Made by a program: the position numbers and the translations under genes. The notes beneath the pieces were generated by a model. That model did no database searches and had not been told where the DNA came from. It saw only the letters and a program-made list of their open reading frames with translations. Below are positions 16,398 through 26,012 of a stretch of 64,000 nt of DNA, in pieces; positions within the stretch are counted from its first letter, which is position 1; every line of letters starts with the position of its first letter. Source of the stretch: an uncultured Clostridia bacterium (GTDB lineage: Bacteria; Bacillota; Clostridia; Oscillospirales; Ruminococcaceae); NCBI GenBank assembly GCA_944388075.1, contig CALXHI010000018.1, positions 82,079 to 146,078 on the forward strand. The letters are read 5' to 3'.

Positions 16398-17213
16398 ATG
16401 ACCATTGGATTCCTTGGCGTCGGCAACATGGGTACTGCGATGCTCAACGGCATCGCCAACTCCCCCCTTTGCGCCGACAAAACAATTTCCGCTATCTTCG
16501 CATTTGATACCAATGCCGAACGGCTTGCCGCTTTGGCATACAAATCCGTTTCCATCTGTGAAACAGCACAGCAGCTCGTAGACGCCTCGGATTACCTGAT
16601 TCTTGCGGTCAAGCCGCAGGTGCTTGCGGATGTTCTCGATGCGCTGACGATTCGTCCCGATCAGGTACTGATTTCGATTGGTGCCGGTATTGGTGCGGAT
16701 TTCATTCGTTCCCATACCGTCCCCGATGCAAAGATTATCCTCGTCATGCCCAATACGCCGCTGATGCTCGGGCAGGGTGCATCTGCGCTTGCAAAATGTG
16801 ATGGCGTATCCGATGACGCATTTGCATTTGCACTCGCACTGTTCCGTACCTGTGGCATCGCAGAGGAAATTCCCGAATCGAAGATGAAAGAGATTATTGC
16901 CATCAACGGCAGCAGCCCGGCGTTTCTCTATCTCTTTGCCAAAGGTTTCCTCGATTATGCAGCTTCCGAGGGCATTGATGCCGATGTGGCATTGCGTCTC
17001 TTTGCACAGAGCATGATTGGCTCTGCCAAGATGCTGACCGATTCCGGTCATACGGTAGACGAGCTGATCAAAATGGTATCGTCGCCGGGCGGCACAACGC
17101 TTGCCGGTCTTGATACGCTCTATCAAGGCGACTTAAACGGCATTACAATGCAGTGCTGCGATGCCTGCACACATCGTGCCTACACCCTGGCAGGCGAAGA
17201 AAAGAAATCCTGA
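16398..17213 (+). CDS. proC: Pyrroline-5-carboxylate reductase
   Basis: Final step of proline synthesis, NAD(P)H-dependent. It starts with the Rossmann turn TIGFLGVGNMGTAML, has DYLILAVKPQVLADVLDAL and ILVMPNTPLMLGQGASAL, and ends with the ProC signature beginning DELIKMVSSPGGTTLAGLD. The 271-residue length is normal. CAAAGGAGT lies about 8 bases before the ATG. It follows folT by 30 bases and may be read from the same transcript, without an evident metabolic link. Confidence 0.97.
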   Translation: MTIGFLGVGNMGTAMLNGIANSPLCADKTISAIFAFDTNAERLAALAYKSVSICETAQQLVDASDYLILAVKPQVLADVLDALTIRPDQVLISIGAGIGADFIRSHTVPDAKIILVMPNTPLMLGQGASALAKCDGVSDDAFAFALALFRTCGIAEEIPESKMKEIIAINGSSPAFLYLFAKGFLDYAASEGIDADVALRLFAQSMIGSAKMLTDSGHTVDELIKMVSSPGGTTLAGLDTLYQGDLNGITMQCCDACTHRAYTLAGEEKKS

Positions 17214-17266
17214 TTTTGAGCATATTCCCGCCCGCTTGTCCATAGGATAACAGCGGAGGGATGCTT

Positions 17267-17905
17267 ATGAAATCAATCAAGCACTTGTTATTTCATACTG
17301 TTTCGTACCGTCGGACTGCGACCTCTTCCATTCCCACAGGAACGCTCGTAATCCGACGCCTTTTTCTCTGTATCCTGCTTGGGGTCGCACTCGGTACGGC
17401 ATGGCTTGCCTGTGATACCGTCCCCACATACGGATATCAGGGACTTGCCGTCTCGACCGAGCCGCAAACGCTCTGGACATTGTGCTGCCGTGTGGCAAAA
17501 CCATTGCTGCTGCTCTGGATTTGCTGTTTGGCAAGCGGATTCTCCGCCATCGGACAACCGATTCCCCTGCTTATGCTCTTGCTGCGTGGGGTGGCAATCG
17601 GTGCAGCAATCGCACAATGTTTCCTGCAATATGGCTTGGCACATGGCTTGCCGATTGTCGGGCTGTGCATTTTGCCGCTAGCGTTCAGTACATCATGGAT
17701 TCTCGTGTTGGCGGCAAGAGATGCACTACGGCTTTCCGGTCAAACAGCAGGCTATCTTTTTTCCGGGAAACCCCATGTAGACATCAAAGATATGACCCGT
17801 ACCTATGGTATCAAGTTTTTGGCATGGCTTGTGATGCTGCTTGCTGCATCGGTTCTACACAGCCTTATGTTCGCCTTCGTGTACTTCAAACTGCATATAC
17901 CTTAG
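17267..17905 (+). CDS. SpoIIM-like (DUF95-type) membrane protein
   Basis: A 212-residue protein with four to five hydrophobic segments, including RRLFLCILLGVALGTAWLAC, then LLLLWICCLASGFSAIG, PLLMLLLRGVAIGAAIAQCF and AWLVMLLAASVLHSLMFAF. The middle pattern, a positively charged turn in a long hydrophobic run followed by a QYG...L.I.PL segment, resembles stage II sporulation protein M. Similarity is by eye and moderate. The ATG at 17267 follows GGAGG by 7 bases; the ATG at 17261 is too close. A YesL-like gene follows 49 bases downstream. Confidence 0.5.
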   Translation: MKSIKHLLFHTVSYRRTATSSIPTGTLVIRRLFLCILLGVALGTAWLACDTVPTYGYQGLAVSTEPQTLWTLCCRVAKPLLLLWICCLASGFSAIGQPIPLLMLLLRGVAIGAAIAQCFLQYGLAHGLPIVGLCILPLAFSTSWILVLAARDALRLSGQTAGYLFSGKPHVDIKDMTRTYGIKFLAWLVMLLAASVLHSLMFAFVYFKLHIP

Positions 17906-17909
17906 CGGC

Positions 17910-17928
17910 ATGCGACAACATGTCGCAT
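17910..17928 (+). other. Short perfect hairpin upstream of the YesL-like gene
   Basis: ATGCGACA (17910-17917) and TGTCGCAT (17921-17928) form an 8-bp stem with a 3-base loop, 4 bases past the SpoIIM-like stop and 11 bases before the next Shine-Dalgarno. There is no T tract, so termination is unlikely. It may be a processing or stability element. Confidence 0.45.
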
Positions 17929-17954
17929 TCATACCGAAAGGAGATGCGTTCTCA

Positions 17955-18860
17955 TTGGGATTTTTCGGTGGCTATGAAAACGCCGGCCCCGGCATCAACC
18001 CCAACGCCCCCAAGAAAGCACCATTCTTCCGATTCTGGGAGCTGCTCTGGCGCAATCTGGGCAAGATTCTGACCCTCAATCTCATCTATACCTGCTATCA
18101 CGCACCGCTTCTGTTCTCGTTGATCGTATTCATGGAAACGAGCAACAAGCTGACAATTCCGTTTACCATTGCGTTACTGGTGTTGCAATTGTTGCTTGAG
18201 GGACCTATCATAGCGGGCTGCACGAAGGCCCTGCGTTTGATCGTACTGGACAAACCCTGTGCTGTCTATGATGAATTTAAGGAGGGCTTTTCCAAAAACT
18301 TTGGGGTTTCTTTCCTCACAGTGTTGATTGACACGCTCATCGCCGCATCGGTTTACTCCGGCTTCCATATTTACCCGATGCTTGCGGAACAATCCGACAG
18401 CAAGCTTTTCTATGTCGCATTCGGATTGAATATTGCCGTTGGGTTGATTGTACTGTTCATGAATTTCTACATTCTCCCATTGCAAGTGGCAACCAAGCTC
18501 TCGAAAAAGAGCGTATTTAAGAATGCGTTCATGCTTGCGTTTCTATCGCCGAAAGCCTGCTTTATCACGCTTGGCGGCACAGTACTGATGCTTGCTATTG
18601 CAGTCGGACTGATGCTCATCAGCGGATACTTGATGTTCCTGCTGGCATTTTTTCCGGCAGCCTTCATCGGATATCTCGTGATGTTCGTCAATTATCCGGT
18701 CATCCAGAAATATGTCATCCGTCCCTATTACGAGGAAACCGGTGAGCCAAATCCCGAGGAGGATGAAATCATCCCCGAGGAGGAACGTATCTTTACCGAC
18801 CGTGGCGGTACGGAAACACCCGTCAAAAAGTCCAAGAACAAGGGCAAAACCATATCGTAA
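17955..18860 (+). CDS. YesL/DUF624-like membrane protein
   Basis: About 301 residues. Starting at TTG gives GFFGGYENAGPGINPNAPKK, a short soluble head. Membrane helices follow near LTLNLIYTCYHAPLLFSLIV, then FTIALLVLQLLLEGPIIAGC, and a pair around LMLAIAVGLMLISGYLMFLL. The C-terminus is acidic then basic (EEDEIIPEEE, KKSKNKGK). AAGGAG lies 11 bases before the TTG at 17955; the frame continues upstream to 17841 but would overlap the preceding gene and lose the family-like start. YesL-type proteins often accompany sugar transporters; here none is nearby, and function is unknown. Confidence 0.65.
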   Translation: MGFFGGYENAGPGINPNAPKKAPFFRFWELLWRNLGKILTLNLIYTCYHAPLLFSLIVFMETSNKLTIPFTIALLVLQLLLEGPIIAGCTKALRLIVLDKPCAVYDEFKEGFSKNFGVSFLTVLIDTLIAASVYSGFHIYPMLAEQSDSKLFYVAFGLNIAVGLIVLFMNFYILPLQVATKLSKKSVFKNAFMLAFLSPKACFITLGGTVLMLAIAVGLMLISGYLMFLLAFFPAAFIGYLVMFVNYPVIQKYVIRPYYEETGEPNPEEDEIIPEEERIFTDRGGTETPVKKSKNKGKTIS

Positions 18861-18863
18861 CCA

Positions 18864-18903
18864 AAAAGGCTGTACGTCCGAGAACGTACAGCCTTTTCTT
18901 TTT
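18864..18903. terminator. Bidirectional terminator between converging genes
   Basis: AAAAGGCTGTACGT (18864-18877) pairs perfectly with ACGTACAGCCTTTT (18884-18897) and TCTTTTT follows. The A-rich start lets it also serve the minus-strand AIM24 gene. Confidence 0.92.
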
Positions 18904-18910
18904 GATGAGA

Positions 18911-19669
18911 TTAGCCGACCGGCATCATCAAGACCTTGCCCGTGCCACGATAAACATTGACCAAACCTTCGCCCGATGCTGCCGAGCCCAGCAGGCTCTT
19001 GCCCGAACGCTCCACTGTGAAGTCCAGCGAACCGCTCCATGCAATGGCGTAGTTGCCATCAATTTTCAGCACATCATTTTGCAGCGTAATCTCAACCAAT
19101 TCCTCCTTCGGGCAGGACGATTCGATGCAGAATACACCCATACCGTTCAAGCTCAGATTGAAAAGCCCCTCACCGCCTGCCACCGCCGACGAAAGATTGC
19201 TGCGCATAACCGCCTTATGCTGCAATGCCGAATCGCATGCCAAAAACAGACCGTCATCCAGCACAACCGAACCATTCCAATCCGCCGTATTGAGCAGCTG
19301 CAAGTGACGATAAGTCGGTTCGAGCACCAGCACGCCATCGCCGGTGTACTCCGGCTTGATGGCAGACTCGCCGGTCACTTTGCCTCGCACAGCCTTGCCA
19401 AAGAAATCTCCTACACCCTTCACACCGGTCGTTGCATTGACATTGCCGAGCATCCACTGCATCGCACCGGCTTGCGTGGTGATATTCGCTTTTTTGAGGT
19501 CGCAGATTACCTGACGGCGGCGTACATTCATTTGAGATGCAAAATAAGCCGTCTGTGCCGACATCGGGGTAACACTCAAATCTCGCAGATACTCGATAAT
19601 CGTAAACGGTCCCTGCTGATCAATCATCTTGATATCATCATTGTCGAAAAAGTTTTTGACTCCGTACAT
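18911..19669 (-). CDS. AIM24/TIGR00266-family protein
   Basis: A 252-residue soluble beta-rich protein opening MYGVKNFFDNDDIKMIDQQG, with GAMQWMLGNVNATTGVKGVG and late repeats such as CDSALQHKAVMRSNLSSAVA. This fits the AIM24 (tryptophan-RNA-binding-attenuator-like fold) family, often annotated TIGR00266, whose bacterial role is unclear. GGAGG lies 5 bases before the ATG at 19669. It follows the Clp ATPase gene by 26 bases and may share its transcript. Confidence 0.75.
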   Translation of the reverse strand: MYGVKNFFDNDDIKMIDQQGPFTIIEYLRDLSVTPMSAQTAYFASQMNVRRRQVICDLKKANITTQAGAMQWMLGNVNATTGVKGVGDFFGKAVRGKVTGESAIKPEYTGDGVLVLEPTYRHLQLLNTADWNGSVVLDDGLFLACDSALQHKAVMRSNLSSAVAGGEGLFNLSLNGMGVFCIESSCPKEELVEITLQNDVLKIDGNYAIAWSGSLDFTVERSGKSLLGSAASGEGLVNVYRGTGKVLMMPVG

Positions 19670-19695
19670 AGCGGCCTCCAAATCAAAAATTGCAA

Positions 19696-22104
19696 TTAAA
19701 ACGGTGCATCGGGAATTTCCGGCAAATCCGGCAGTTCAAACACACCATCCGCATCCATCGGCTCGGATTCCGATTTGCATTCCGGTTCTACAGTCGATGC
19801 CGCAGCAAATTCTGCATTCACCTGAATGGCATTCTCCACAACATCAACTGCCAAAGCGGTCGGACGCTGTGCCGAATCCACAATGATTCCGGCAATCTTA
19901 TCCTCAACCTCATCACGCAGCACACGGCGAATATCTCTGGCACCGTATTTCTGCCCATGCGCCTTCTGTGCCACCCATTCGAGAACTGCGGTATCCCATG
20001 TGAGCAAAATGGACTGCTCTGACAACGCATCAGCGGTTTCTTTCAACATCAGCTTCGTAATCTCGGCATAGCTTTCCACGCTCAGCGGACGGAACACGAT
20101 GATATCATCCAGACGGCCAATGAATTCCGGTCGCAGGAACTCCGTCAATGCCTTCATGGCACGCTCCTTCGAAATTTCCTCCATCGTCTTATTAAAGCCC
20201 ACACCGGTCGAGCGATCGGTGCTGCCGGCATTCGAGGTCATGATAATGATGGTGTTCTCGAAATTGATGTTACGACCCTGTGCGTCGTCGATATGACCTT
20301 CGTCGAGGATCTGGAGCAGCAGATTCATCACATCCGGATGTGCCTTCTCGATTTCGTCAAAGAGAATGACGGAATAGGGTCTGCGGCGCACCTTTTCGGT
20401 CAACTGTCCTGCCTCATCATACCCAACATAACCGGGCGGCGAACCCACCAAACGAGATACCGTGTGTTTCTCCATGTATTCGGTCATATCCAGACGTATC
20501 AACGGCTCGGTCGAGTCAAACAGCTCGCTCGACAGCACCTTGACCAGCTCGGTTTTACCAACACCCGTCGGACCGACAAAGATGAACGATGCCGGTCTGC
20601 GCCGCTTGGTCAGCTGTACTCTCGTCCGTTTGATGGCATTGACCAGTGCATGAATCGCTTCATCCTGACCGATGATACGGGCTTTGAGCGTTTCCTCGAG
20701 CATTTTGAGCTTAGCATATTCGGTTTCCTCGATTTTGTTTGCAGGGATACCCGTCCAAACCTCGATGACATGTGCCAAATCCGATGGTGTGACCGTCACT
20801 TCAACAGGATTTGCGTTCAACGCCTCCATATGCGCATTCATCCGAATCAGGTCGCCCTTTTTCTCAGCCAGCAGCTCATAATTGGGATTGGTTGCATTCT
20901 CGATTTCATCAATTTCCGCCTGCTTTGCAGCAATCTCCTTGGAAAGGCTTTCTTTTTCGTTCAGCTCCGGATGCTGAATACCGACATAGGCAAGGCACTC
21001 ATCCAGCAAATCGATCGCCTTATCCGGCAGAAAGCGGTCGGTGATATAGCGTTCCGAGAGTACAACACAAAGCCGCAGCATCTCCGGCGTAATGGACACG
21101 CCATGGAATTGCTCATAATAGCGTGCGATACCGTGGAGAATTTGCACAGCCTCGTCCACGGTCGGCTCATTGACTGTGATAGGCTGGAAACGGCGTTCGA
21201 GTGCGCCGTCCTTCTCTATATACTTACGATATTCGGCAAAGGTCGTCGCACCAATGACCTGCACCTCACCACGAGACAGTGCGGGCTTCAAAATATTGGC
21301 GGCACTCATCGAGCCTTCCGCATCGCCTGCACCGACCAGAATATGAATCTCATCAATGAAGAGGATGATATTGCCCTCTTCTTTAATTTCCTCGATCAGA
21401 CCCTTGACACGGCTTTCAAACTGACCACGGAACTGCGTTCCGGCAACCAATGCTGTCATATCCAGCAACATCACACGCTTATGACGCAAATGATAGGGTA
21501 CTTTTCCCTCCACGATATGGAGGGCAATTCCCTCGGCAATTGCGGTTTTACCGACACCCGGTTCACCAATCAGACAAGGGTTATTTTTTTGACGGCGAGA
21601 GAGAATCTGAACCGCACGGGTAATTTCCCGCTCTCTGCCGATAATTCGATCGAGTGTACCGTCCTGCGCCTTCTGTGTCAAGTCGGTGCAATAGCTGCTC
21701 AGATATTTGGATTCCTTTTTCTTTTCTCTTTTGGAATGCTCCCGATGCCGTTCCGGACGCCTCGACGACTCCTGTGGTTCACCCGATCCGGCAGCTTCTC
21801 CTGCTTCCGCTGCCGGTTCCGATTTACTTTGGTCGGCGGCAAACAGATTTTGGATGAAGTTCGGCAATGTGCCGGCACCACCCGGTTCAAAAGACTCATC
21901 CCGCATCAAATCCATCATCTGATCGCTCATTGCCTCGACATCCTCATCCGTGATGCCCATATGCTCCATATATTCTGCCACCTGCGGAATATTGAGTGCC
22001 TTAGCACATGCAAGGCAATATCCCTCATTGCGTTTTTCTGTCCCGTTCATCGTTGTCAGAAAGACGATGGCAGGTCGTTTCTTACATTTGCTGCACAATA
22101 CCAT
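19696..22104 (-). CDS. Clp ATPase (ClpE/ClpC-like) with N-terminal zinc finger
   Basis: An AAA+ unfoldase that likely feeds proteins to ClpP. The N-terminus is a treble-clef zinc finger (C4, C7, C30, C33: CSKC then CLAC) as in ClpE, not the usual Clp_N repeat. A long charged disordered linker (about 75-135) follows. The first AAA+ module has [13 protein letters not shown] and [13 protein letters not shown]. The M-domain-like region and the second module follow, with [14 protein letters not shown] and [20 protein letters not shown]. At 802 residues it is longer than Bacillus ClpE (about 700). AGGA precedes the second ATG by 7 bases. No CtsR site is visible upstream. Confidence 0.9.
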   Translation of the reverse strand: MVLCSKCKKRPAIVFLTTMNGTEKRNEGYCLACAKALNIPQVAEYMEHMGITDEDVEAMSDQMMDLMRDESFEPGGAGTLPNFIQNLFAADQSKSEPAAEAGEAAGSGEPQESSRRPERHREHSKREKKKESKYLSSYCTDLTQKAQDGTLDRIIGREREITRAVQILSRRQKNNPCLIGEPGVGKTAIAEGIALHIVEGKVPYHLRHKRVMLLDMTALVAGTQFRGQFESRVKGLIEEIKEEGNIILFIDEIHILVGAGDAEGSMSAANILKPALSRGEVQVIGATTFAEYRKYIEKDGALERRFQPITVNEPTVDEAVQILHGIARYYEQFHGVSITPEMLRLCVVLSERYITDRFLPDKAIDLLDECLAYVGIQHPELNEKESLSKEIAAKQAEIDEIENATNPNYELLAEKKGDLIRMNAHMEALNANPVEVTVTPSDLAHVIEVWTGIPANKIEETEYAKLKMLEETLKARIIGQDEAIHALVNAIKRTRVQLTKRRRPASFIFVGPTGVGKTELVKVLSSELFDSTEPLIRLDMTEYMEKHTVSRLVGSPPGYVGYDEAGQLTEKVRRRPYSVILFDEIEKAHPDVMNLLLQILDEGHIDDAQGRNINFENTIIIMTSNAGSTDRSTGVGFNKTMEEISKERAMKALTEFLRPEFIGRLDDIIVFRPLSVESYAEITKLMLKETADALSEQSILLTWDTAVLEWVAQKAHGQKYGARDIRRVLRDEVEDKIAGIIVDSAQRPTALAVDVVENAIQVNAEFAAASTVEPECKSESEPMDADGVFELPDLPEIPDAPF

Positions 22105-22205
22105 ATTCATTTCCTGCTCTAAGCTAAAAAGCTGAGCATGACTCCTTTCCTATGGGATTCGACCGCTTTCGGTTCTCTTAGATCGGGTTCTCCCTTTTCA
22201 CGCCG

Positions 22206-23117
22206 TTACAGCAGCCGGTTCAAACTTGTATACAGAGGCCTGAATAAGTAGCTGGCCTCGATGGTTTCTTCGTTAAAGCAGAGCAGTGAGCCGCCACCCA
22301 ACATGACAATCAGCTGAATGACCTGTGTCAGCAGCACCAGCATCACACAAGCCTCGATGATACCAAGCAAGCCACCCAGTACATGATCCTTTACCCGTGT
22401 GACATTGAAAACCAGTCTATATTCCAGCATAGAAGCAATAAATGCCACGAAAACCATAATCAGCGAGAAAATTGCAAGAAAGACAAAAATGCGGTAGACC
22501 TCCTCCGAAGGCTCTCGTGCAAATTGCTCCTCGATGTACTCGGCTATTTCCGTAGCGGTATGGGATTCCTGATAGAACATCCGAATCATGCGGTACATCA
22601 AATCCGGATCCTCCGCATAAGCAGCCTCGAACGAGCGGCGAACATAAACCGGAAGATATTCCTCCAGCTTTGCGCCATACTCGATGAGGAATGCTTCCTC
22701 CAGATTTTCGTGAAATGCTTCAAAGGTGTCAACCTCATATTCACATTTCTCATTGATTTTATGATAAAGCATCATGTCAAAATTCTGATCGATGGAATTC
22801 TCCAGTACGAAATGCACTTCTGCTTTATTCATGTTAGTCCCGTATTGTTTCATGTTAATGGCATCGCTGAAGATACGAGAAAAGTCCGTCAATCGATTGA
22901 CATCCTGAATCGAAGTGATGACACTTTCTTTTGCCATGACCTCATAGAGTGTCGGTGCGATGGCTGCCGACAAAAATGATGCCACAACCGATACGACCAG
23001 ATAGCCGAGGCTCATCACCAACACCTTGGTCATTCCTCGCTTGGCATTGGAGTAGATAAAGGCTGCTGCTACAATAATCACCAGCGCATCGAATATCCAC
23101 CAAAATTGCGTCCCCAT
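22206..23117 (-). CDS. CvpA-like membrane protein
   Basis: A 303-residue protein. The first half has two N-terminal helices (WWIFDALVIIVAAAFIYSNA, then VLVMSLGYLVVSVVASFLSA) and the end has two more (IFVFLAIFSLIMVFVAFIAS and LLGIIEACVMLVLLTQVIQL). In between is an acidic soluble loop of about 150 residues rich in E and Y. This layout matches clostridial CvpA-family proteins. GGGAGG lies about 8 bases before the ATG at 23117. Function is unknown. Confidence 0.6.
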   Translation of the reverse strand: MGTQFWWIFDALVIIVAAAFIYSNAKRGMTKVLVMSLGYLVVSVVASFLSAAIAPTLYEVMAKESVITSIQDVNRLTDFSRIFSDAINMKQYGTNMNKAEVHFVLENSIDQNFDMMLYHKINEKCEYEVDTFEAFHENLEEAFLIEYGAKLEEYLPVYVRRSFEAAYAEDPDLMYRMIRMFYQESHTATEIAEYIEEQFAREPSEEVYRIFVFLAIFSLIMVFVAFIASMLEYRLVFNVTRVKDHVLGGLLGIIEACVMLVLLTQVIQLIVMLGGGSLLCFNEETIEASYLFRPLYTSLNRLL

Positions 23118-23231
23118 ACTTGTTCCTCCCAATGGGCTGTGCCAATTCTGCCCCATACAGACGACACCCATACTAACATTATTTTCCGTGCTATTGGCAC
23201 TGTATCCTCTTTTTCTTTTTCCCTTTTCCCG

Positions 23232-24422
23232 TTATTCTGTAAATTTCACTCTGTCAATGCGGTCATAGCGCATCAAAAACAGATATTCATCGATGCGGAA
23301 AAACGCATGGTAGCTGTCCGAAACAGCCGTTGTCGAAACGATGCTGCCGTCAAGCCGCAGCTGATCGATGGCAGCATTGGTCTGGACATTGACACTCATG
23401 CCGTCCGGATTGACCTCGAGCCATTTGACCTCTTGATCATAGTCAACCCATACCGGTTCGTTCTCTGCACCGGACAACAGCATTACCGTACCGGTTCGCT
23501 TTTCCTCATGATATAGCAAAACCGCAGCAGTATCCTTTGCCGTGCTCATGCAAATCGGATCGGACGGATAGGTATAGGTTCGCAATACTGCACCGCCCTT
23601 GTCGAGATAGCAGCAGCCGGTATCACCCATGACCCACACATGCCCACTCTCTGTATTATATACCGAAATGCAGAGCATGTCAAGAGGTTCACTGCTCCAA
23701 ATATCTTCTGTTTTCGAGAAATCATAGGCATGCACCACCGATTGTAGCGTACCGGAATGCGCCCGCAGGCTGACCGCATAGCATCCGGAACCATCTCGAT
23801 TCCAGCCGATATCCACGAGTTTTTCCACGCAGCTGCGTGCATAAATCTGTTTGCCCTCCGCATTGTACACCAACAGCTTACAAGCCGATGTCTCCGATGT
23901 GGTGACCAATGCGGCATAGCCGTCTTCGGAAAGCCTACCGAATAAAATGGAGTCTGAGCAAGTTTGTTCATATACAGTTTGCTTCTCAGTTTCCAATCGG
24001 AAGCCTGTTCCACCTGTTTCATACACCAATGCATAGTTCCCTGCCGTTTCCAGCATCGCATTGCCGTAGGTATGCTGACGTGTCGCAAGTTTCGTGCCGT
24101 CCACCGTATAGAAATAGCATTCGGAATCGCAGAGCAGCACCAGCAAATCGTCCATTTTGCCCGTTTGATATTCCTTATTGCCAAAAATCGACAGCGGGAA
24201 ATTGCCATCTGACAGCACGCCCTCATTGCGGCGTACAGTTTCTCGTTCCATGCCAAGGTCTCGCAGCACAGACAGCCAAGCATCTCGTTTGGCATATGCC
24301 GTCAGTGCCAATACCGACAGCAGCAGGAATACAAACAACCGCTTGAGGGTTTGCCGCCGCTTTTGTTTTCTCCGTTCCGCATATAAATCCGGAGCGACTT
24401 CATTTTGTGAATGATTCGCCAT
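23232..24422 (-). CDS. DUF5711-like membrane-anchored beta-propeller-type protein
   Basis: A 396-residue protein with a basic head, one membrane helix (LKRLFVFLLLSVLALTAYAK, about 27-46) and a large extracellular domain of repeated beta-strand units with alternating hydrophobic patterns (for example DDLLVLLCDSECYFYTVDGT and HVWVMGDTGCCYLDKGGAVL). This is typical of DUF5711, a clostridial family of unknown role. AAAGGAG lies just before the ATG at 24422. It sits between truA and the CvpA-like gene in one direction. Confidence 0.65.
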   Translation of the reverse strand: MANHSQNEVAPDLYAERRKQKRRQTLKRLFVFLLLSVLALTAYAKRDAWLSVLRDLGMERETVRRNEGVLSDGNFPLSIFGNKEYQTGKMDDLLVLLCDSECYFYTVDGTKLATRQHTYGNAMLETAGNYALVYETGGTGFRLETEKQTVYEQTCSDSILFGRLSEDGYAALVTTSETSACKLLVYNAEGKQIYARSCVEKLVDIGWNRDGSGCYAVSLRAHSGTLQSVVHAYDFSKTEDIWSSEPLDMLCISVYNTESGHVWVMGDTGCCYLDKGGAVLRTYTYPSDPICMSTAKDTAAVLLYHEEKRTGTVMLLSGAENEPVWVDYDQEVKWLEVNPDGMSVNVQTNAAIDQLRLDGSIVSTTAVSDSYHAFFRIDEYLFLMRYDRIDRVKFTE

Positions 24423-24455
24423 GGTACTCCTTTCTGTCATAGGATTCGTCCTACA

Positions 24456-25190
24456 CTAGTAAAAGACCCGATTCAAATACAGACCATGCGCCATCGCCGT
24501 TCTGCCGGCTGCCAATCGGTTTCTGGCAGCCAAAATCTCCCGCATCGCATCTGCCGGGAATACGCCTTCGCTGATATCGAGCAGCGTGCCAACAAAGATG
24601 CGTACCATATTATACAGGAATCCGTCTCCGCTGATCAGCACCCGGACATCATCGCCGTTTTGCTCGACGGCTGCGGCATAAATCGTACGGACGGTATTGG
24701 ATTGATCGGTTGCCTGCGCACAAAAGCTGCGAAAATCATGCGTTCCGACCACCGCCTGTGCCGCATGCCGCATTTTCTCGATATCCATCGGTCGGCGGTA
24801 GTGATATGCCAAATCTGTCGCAAAGGGATTCTTGCTCTCATGGTTATGAATGCGGTAGAGATATTCCTTGCCCTTGCAATCAAAACGAGCATGAAAGCCC
24901 TCCGGTGCATCCTCGCAACCAAGCACCGATATATCATCCGGCAGATAGCCATTCATCGCTCGCACGAGATTTTTGCAGCGAATCTGCCGTTCCGTATGCA
25001 AATGCAGGCAAAACTGATTGGCATGCACCCCCGTATCCGTCCGGGAACAGCCGTAAACCGTTACCGGTCCGTTCAACACACGGGACAGCTGCTTTTCCAG
25101 TTCTCCCTGAATCGTCATCGCATTGGGCTGTCGCTGAAAGCCGTGATAACGGGTGCCGCGATAGGCGATGGTCATCTTGAGCGTTCGCAT
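24456..25190 (-). CDS. truA: tRNA pseudouridine(38-40) synthase TruA
   Basis: Isomerises uridines 38-40 in the tRNA anticodon arm. The family start (KMTIAYRGTRYHGFQRQPN) is clear, the catalytic Asp is in VYGCSRTDTGVHANQF, and AHDFRSF-type residues occur as GTHDFRSFCA. The end, DGFLYNMVRIFVGTLLDISE, is also diagnostic. The 244-residue length is normal. It lies just downstream of ecfT, the usual Firmicutes neighbour. Confidence 0.97.
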   Translation of the reverse strand: MRTLKMTIAYRGTRYHGFQRQPNAMTIQGELEKQLSRVLNGPVTVYGCSRTDTGVHANQFCLHLHTERQIRCKNLVRAMNGYLPDDISVLGCEDAPEGFHARFDCKGKEYLYRIHNHESKNPFATDLAYHYRRPMDIEKMRHAAQAVVGTHDFRSFCAQATDQSNTVRTIYAAAVEQNGDDVRVLISGDGFLYNMVRIFVGTLLDISEGVFPADAMREILAARNRLAAGRTAMAHGLYLNRVFY

Positions 25191-25208
25191 ATTGCGTATG
25201 CTCCTCTC

Positions 25209-26012
25209 TTACAGCAGCGCATTGGCAGCAATCACAACCGCAAATAGCAGCAGCGTAATCGCCAACGCAATATAATCTCTCATACCGCTTTGCAATTGGC
25301 GCAAACGGGTTCTGCCCTCTCCGCCGTGATAGCAGCGGCATTCCATGGCAAGTGCCAAATCCGTGGCTCGGCGAAATGCCGATACAAACAGCGGAATCAG
25401 AATCGGCACCAACGCCTTAATGCGCTGCTTCAGACTGCCGCTCTCCAAATCTGCGCCTCTCGCCTTTTGGGCAGCAATAATCTTATTGGTTTCCTCAATC
25501 AAGGTCGGGATGAATCGCAGTGCAATGGTCATCATCATGGCAAGCTCATGCACCGGCATTTTCAGCTTTTTCAGCGGTGACAGCAGGGCTTCAATGGCAT
25601 CGGTCAACACAATCGGAGAAGTGGTATAGGTCAGCAAGGATGTGCCGGCAATCAGCAGGCAAATGCGTGAAACCATAAAGGCAGATGTGATCACGCCCTC
25701 CTCGGTGATCTTGAGGAATTTCCACTGCCAGTACACATCGCCGCCGTCAATCATCAGCAGGTTCAGAATCGTTGTGAACAGCAGAATCGGCAGTAACGGC
25801 TTAATGCTTTTCCAAATCATCTTGAACGGAATCTTGGAGCAGAGCGTTGCCAGTACCGTAAAAAACAAGCCGACCAACAAGGTTGTCCAACGCTGTCCCC
25901 AGAACAGCATCACAAGAAACAGCATTGTGATGATGATTTTGAATCGGGCATCCATGCGATGCACGACACTCTCGATTGGGAAATATTGTCCCAATGTGAT
26001 ATCGCTCAGCAT
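25209..26012 (-). CDS. ecfT: ECF transporter transmembrane component EcfT
   Basis: The shared membrane scaffold of energy-coupling-factor vitamin transporters. The N-terminus (LGQYFPIESVVHRMDARFKI) and at least five helices are typical. The coupling segments appear near ALRFIPTLIEETNKIIAAQK and ARGADLESGSLKQRIKAL, which carries the conserved A-R-G motif contacting the ATPases. It overlaps ecfA2 by 7 bases. Likely client: the folate S-component FolT at 15768-16367, among others encoded elsewhere. Confidence 0.95.
   Translation of the reverse strand: MLSDITLGQYFPIESVVHRMDARFKIIITMLFLVMLFWGQRWTTLLVGLFFTVLATLCSKIPFKMIWKSIKPLLPILLFTTILNLLMIDGGDVYWQWKFLKITEEGVITSAFMVSRICLLIAGTSLLTYTTSPIVLTDAIEALLSPLKKLKMPVHELAMMMTIALRFIPTLIEETNKIIAAQKARGADLESGSLKQRIKALVPILIPLFVSAFRRATDLALAMECRCYHGGEGRTRLRQLQSGMRDYIALAITLLLFAVVIAANALL

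Noticed and set aside
20293..22122. A 609-codon open frame on the plus strand opposite the Clp ATPase
   Set aside because: Antisense of conserved AAA+ motifs; no ribosome site, no domain, biased composition.
22105..22205. CtsR operator before the Clp ATPase gene
   Set aside because: No direct repeat of the GGTCAAA type is present; only an AGCT-containing inverted repeat is visible.
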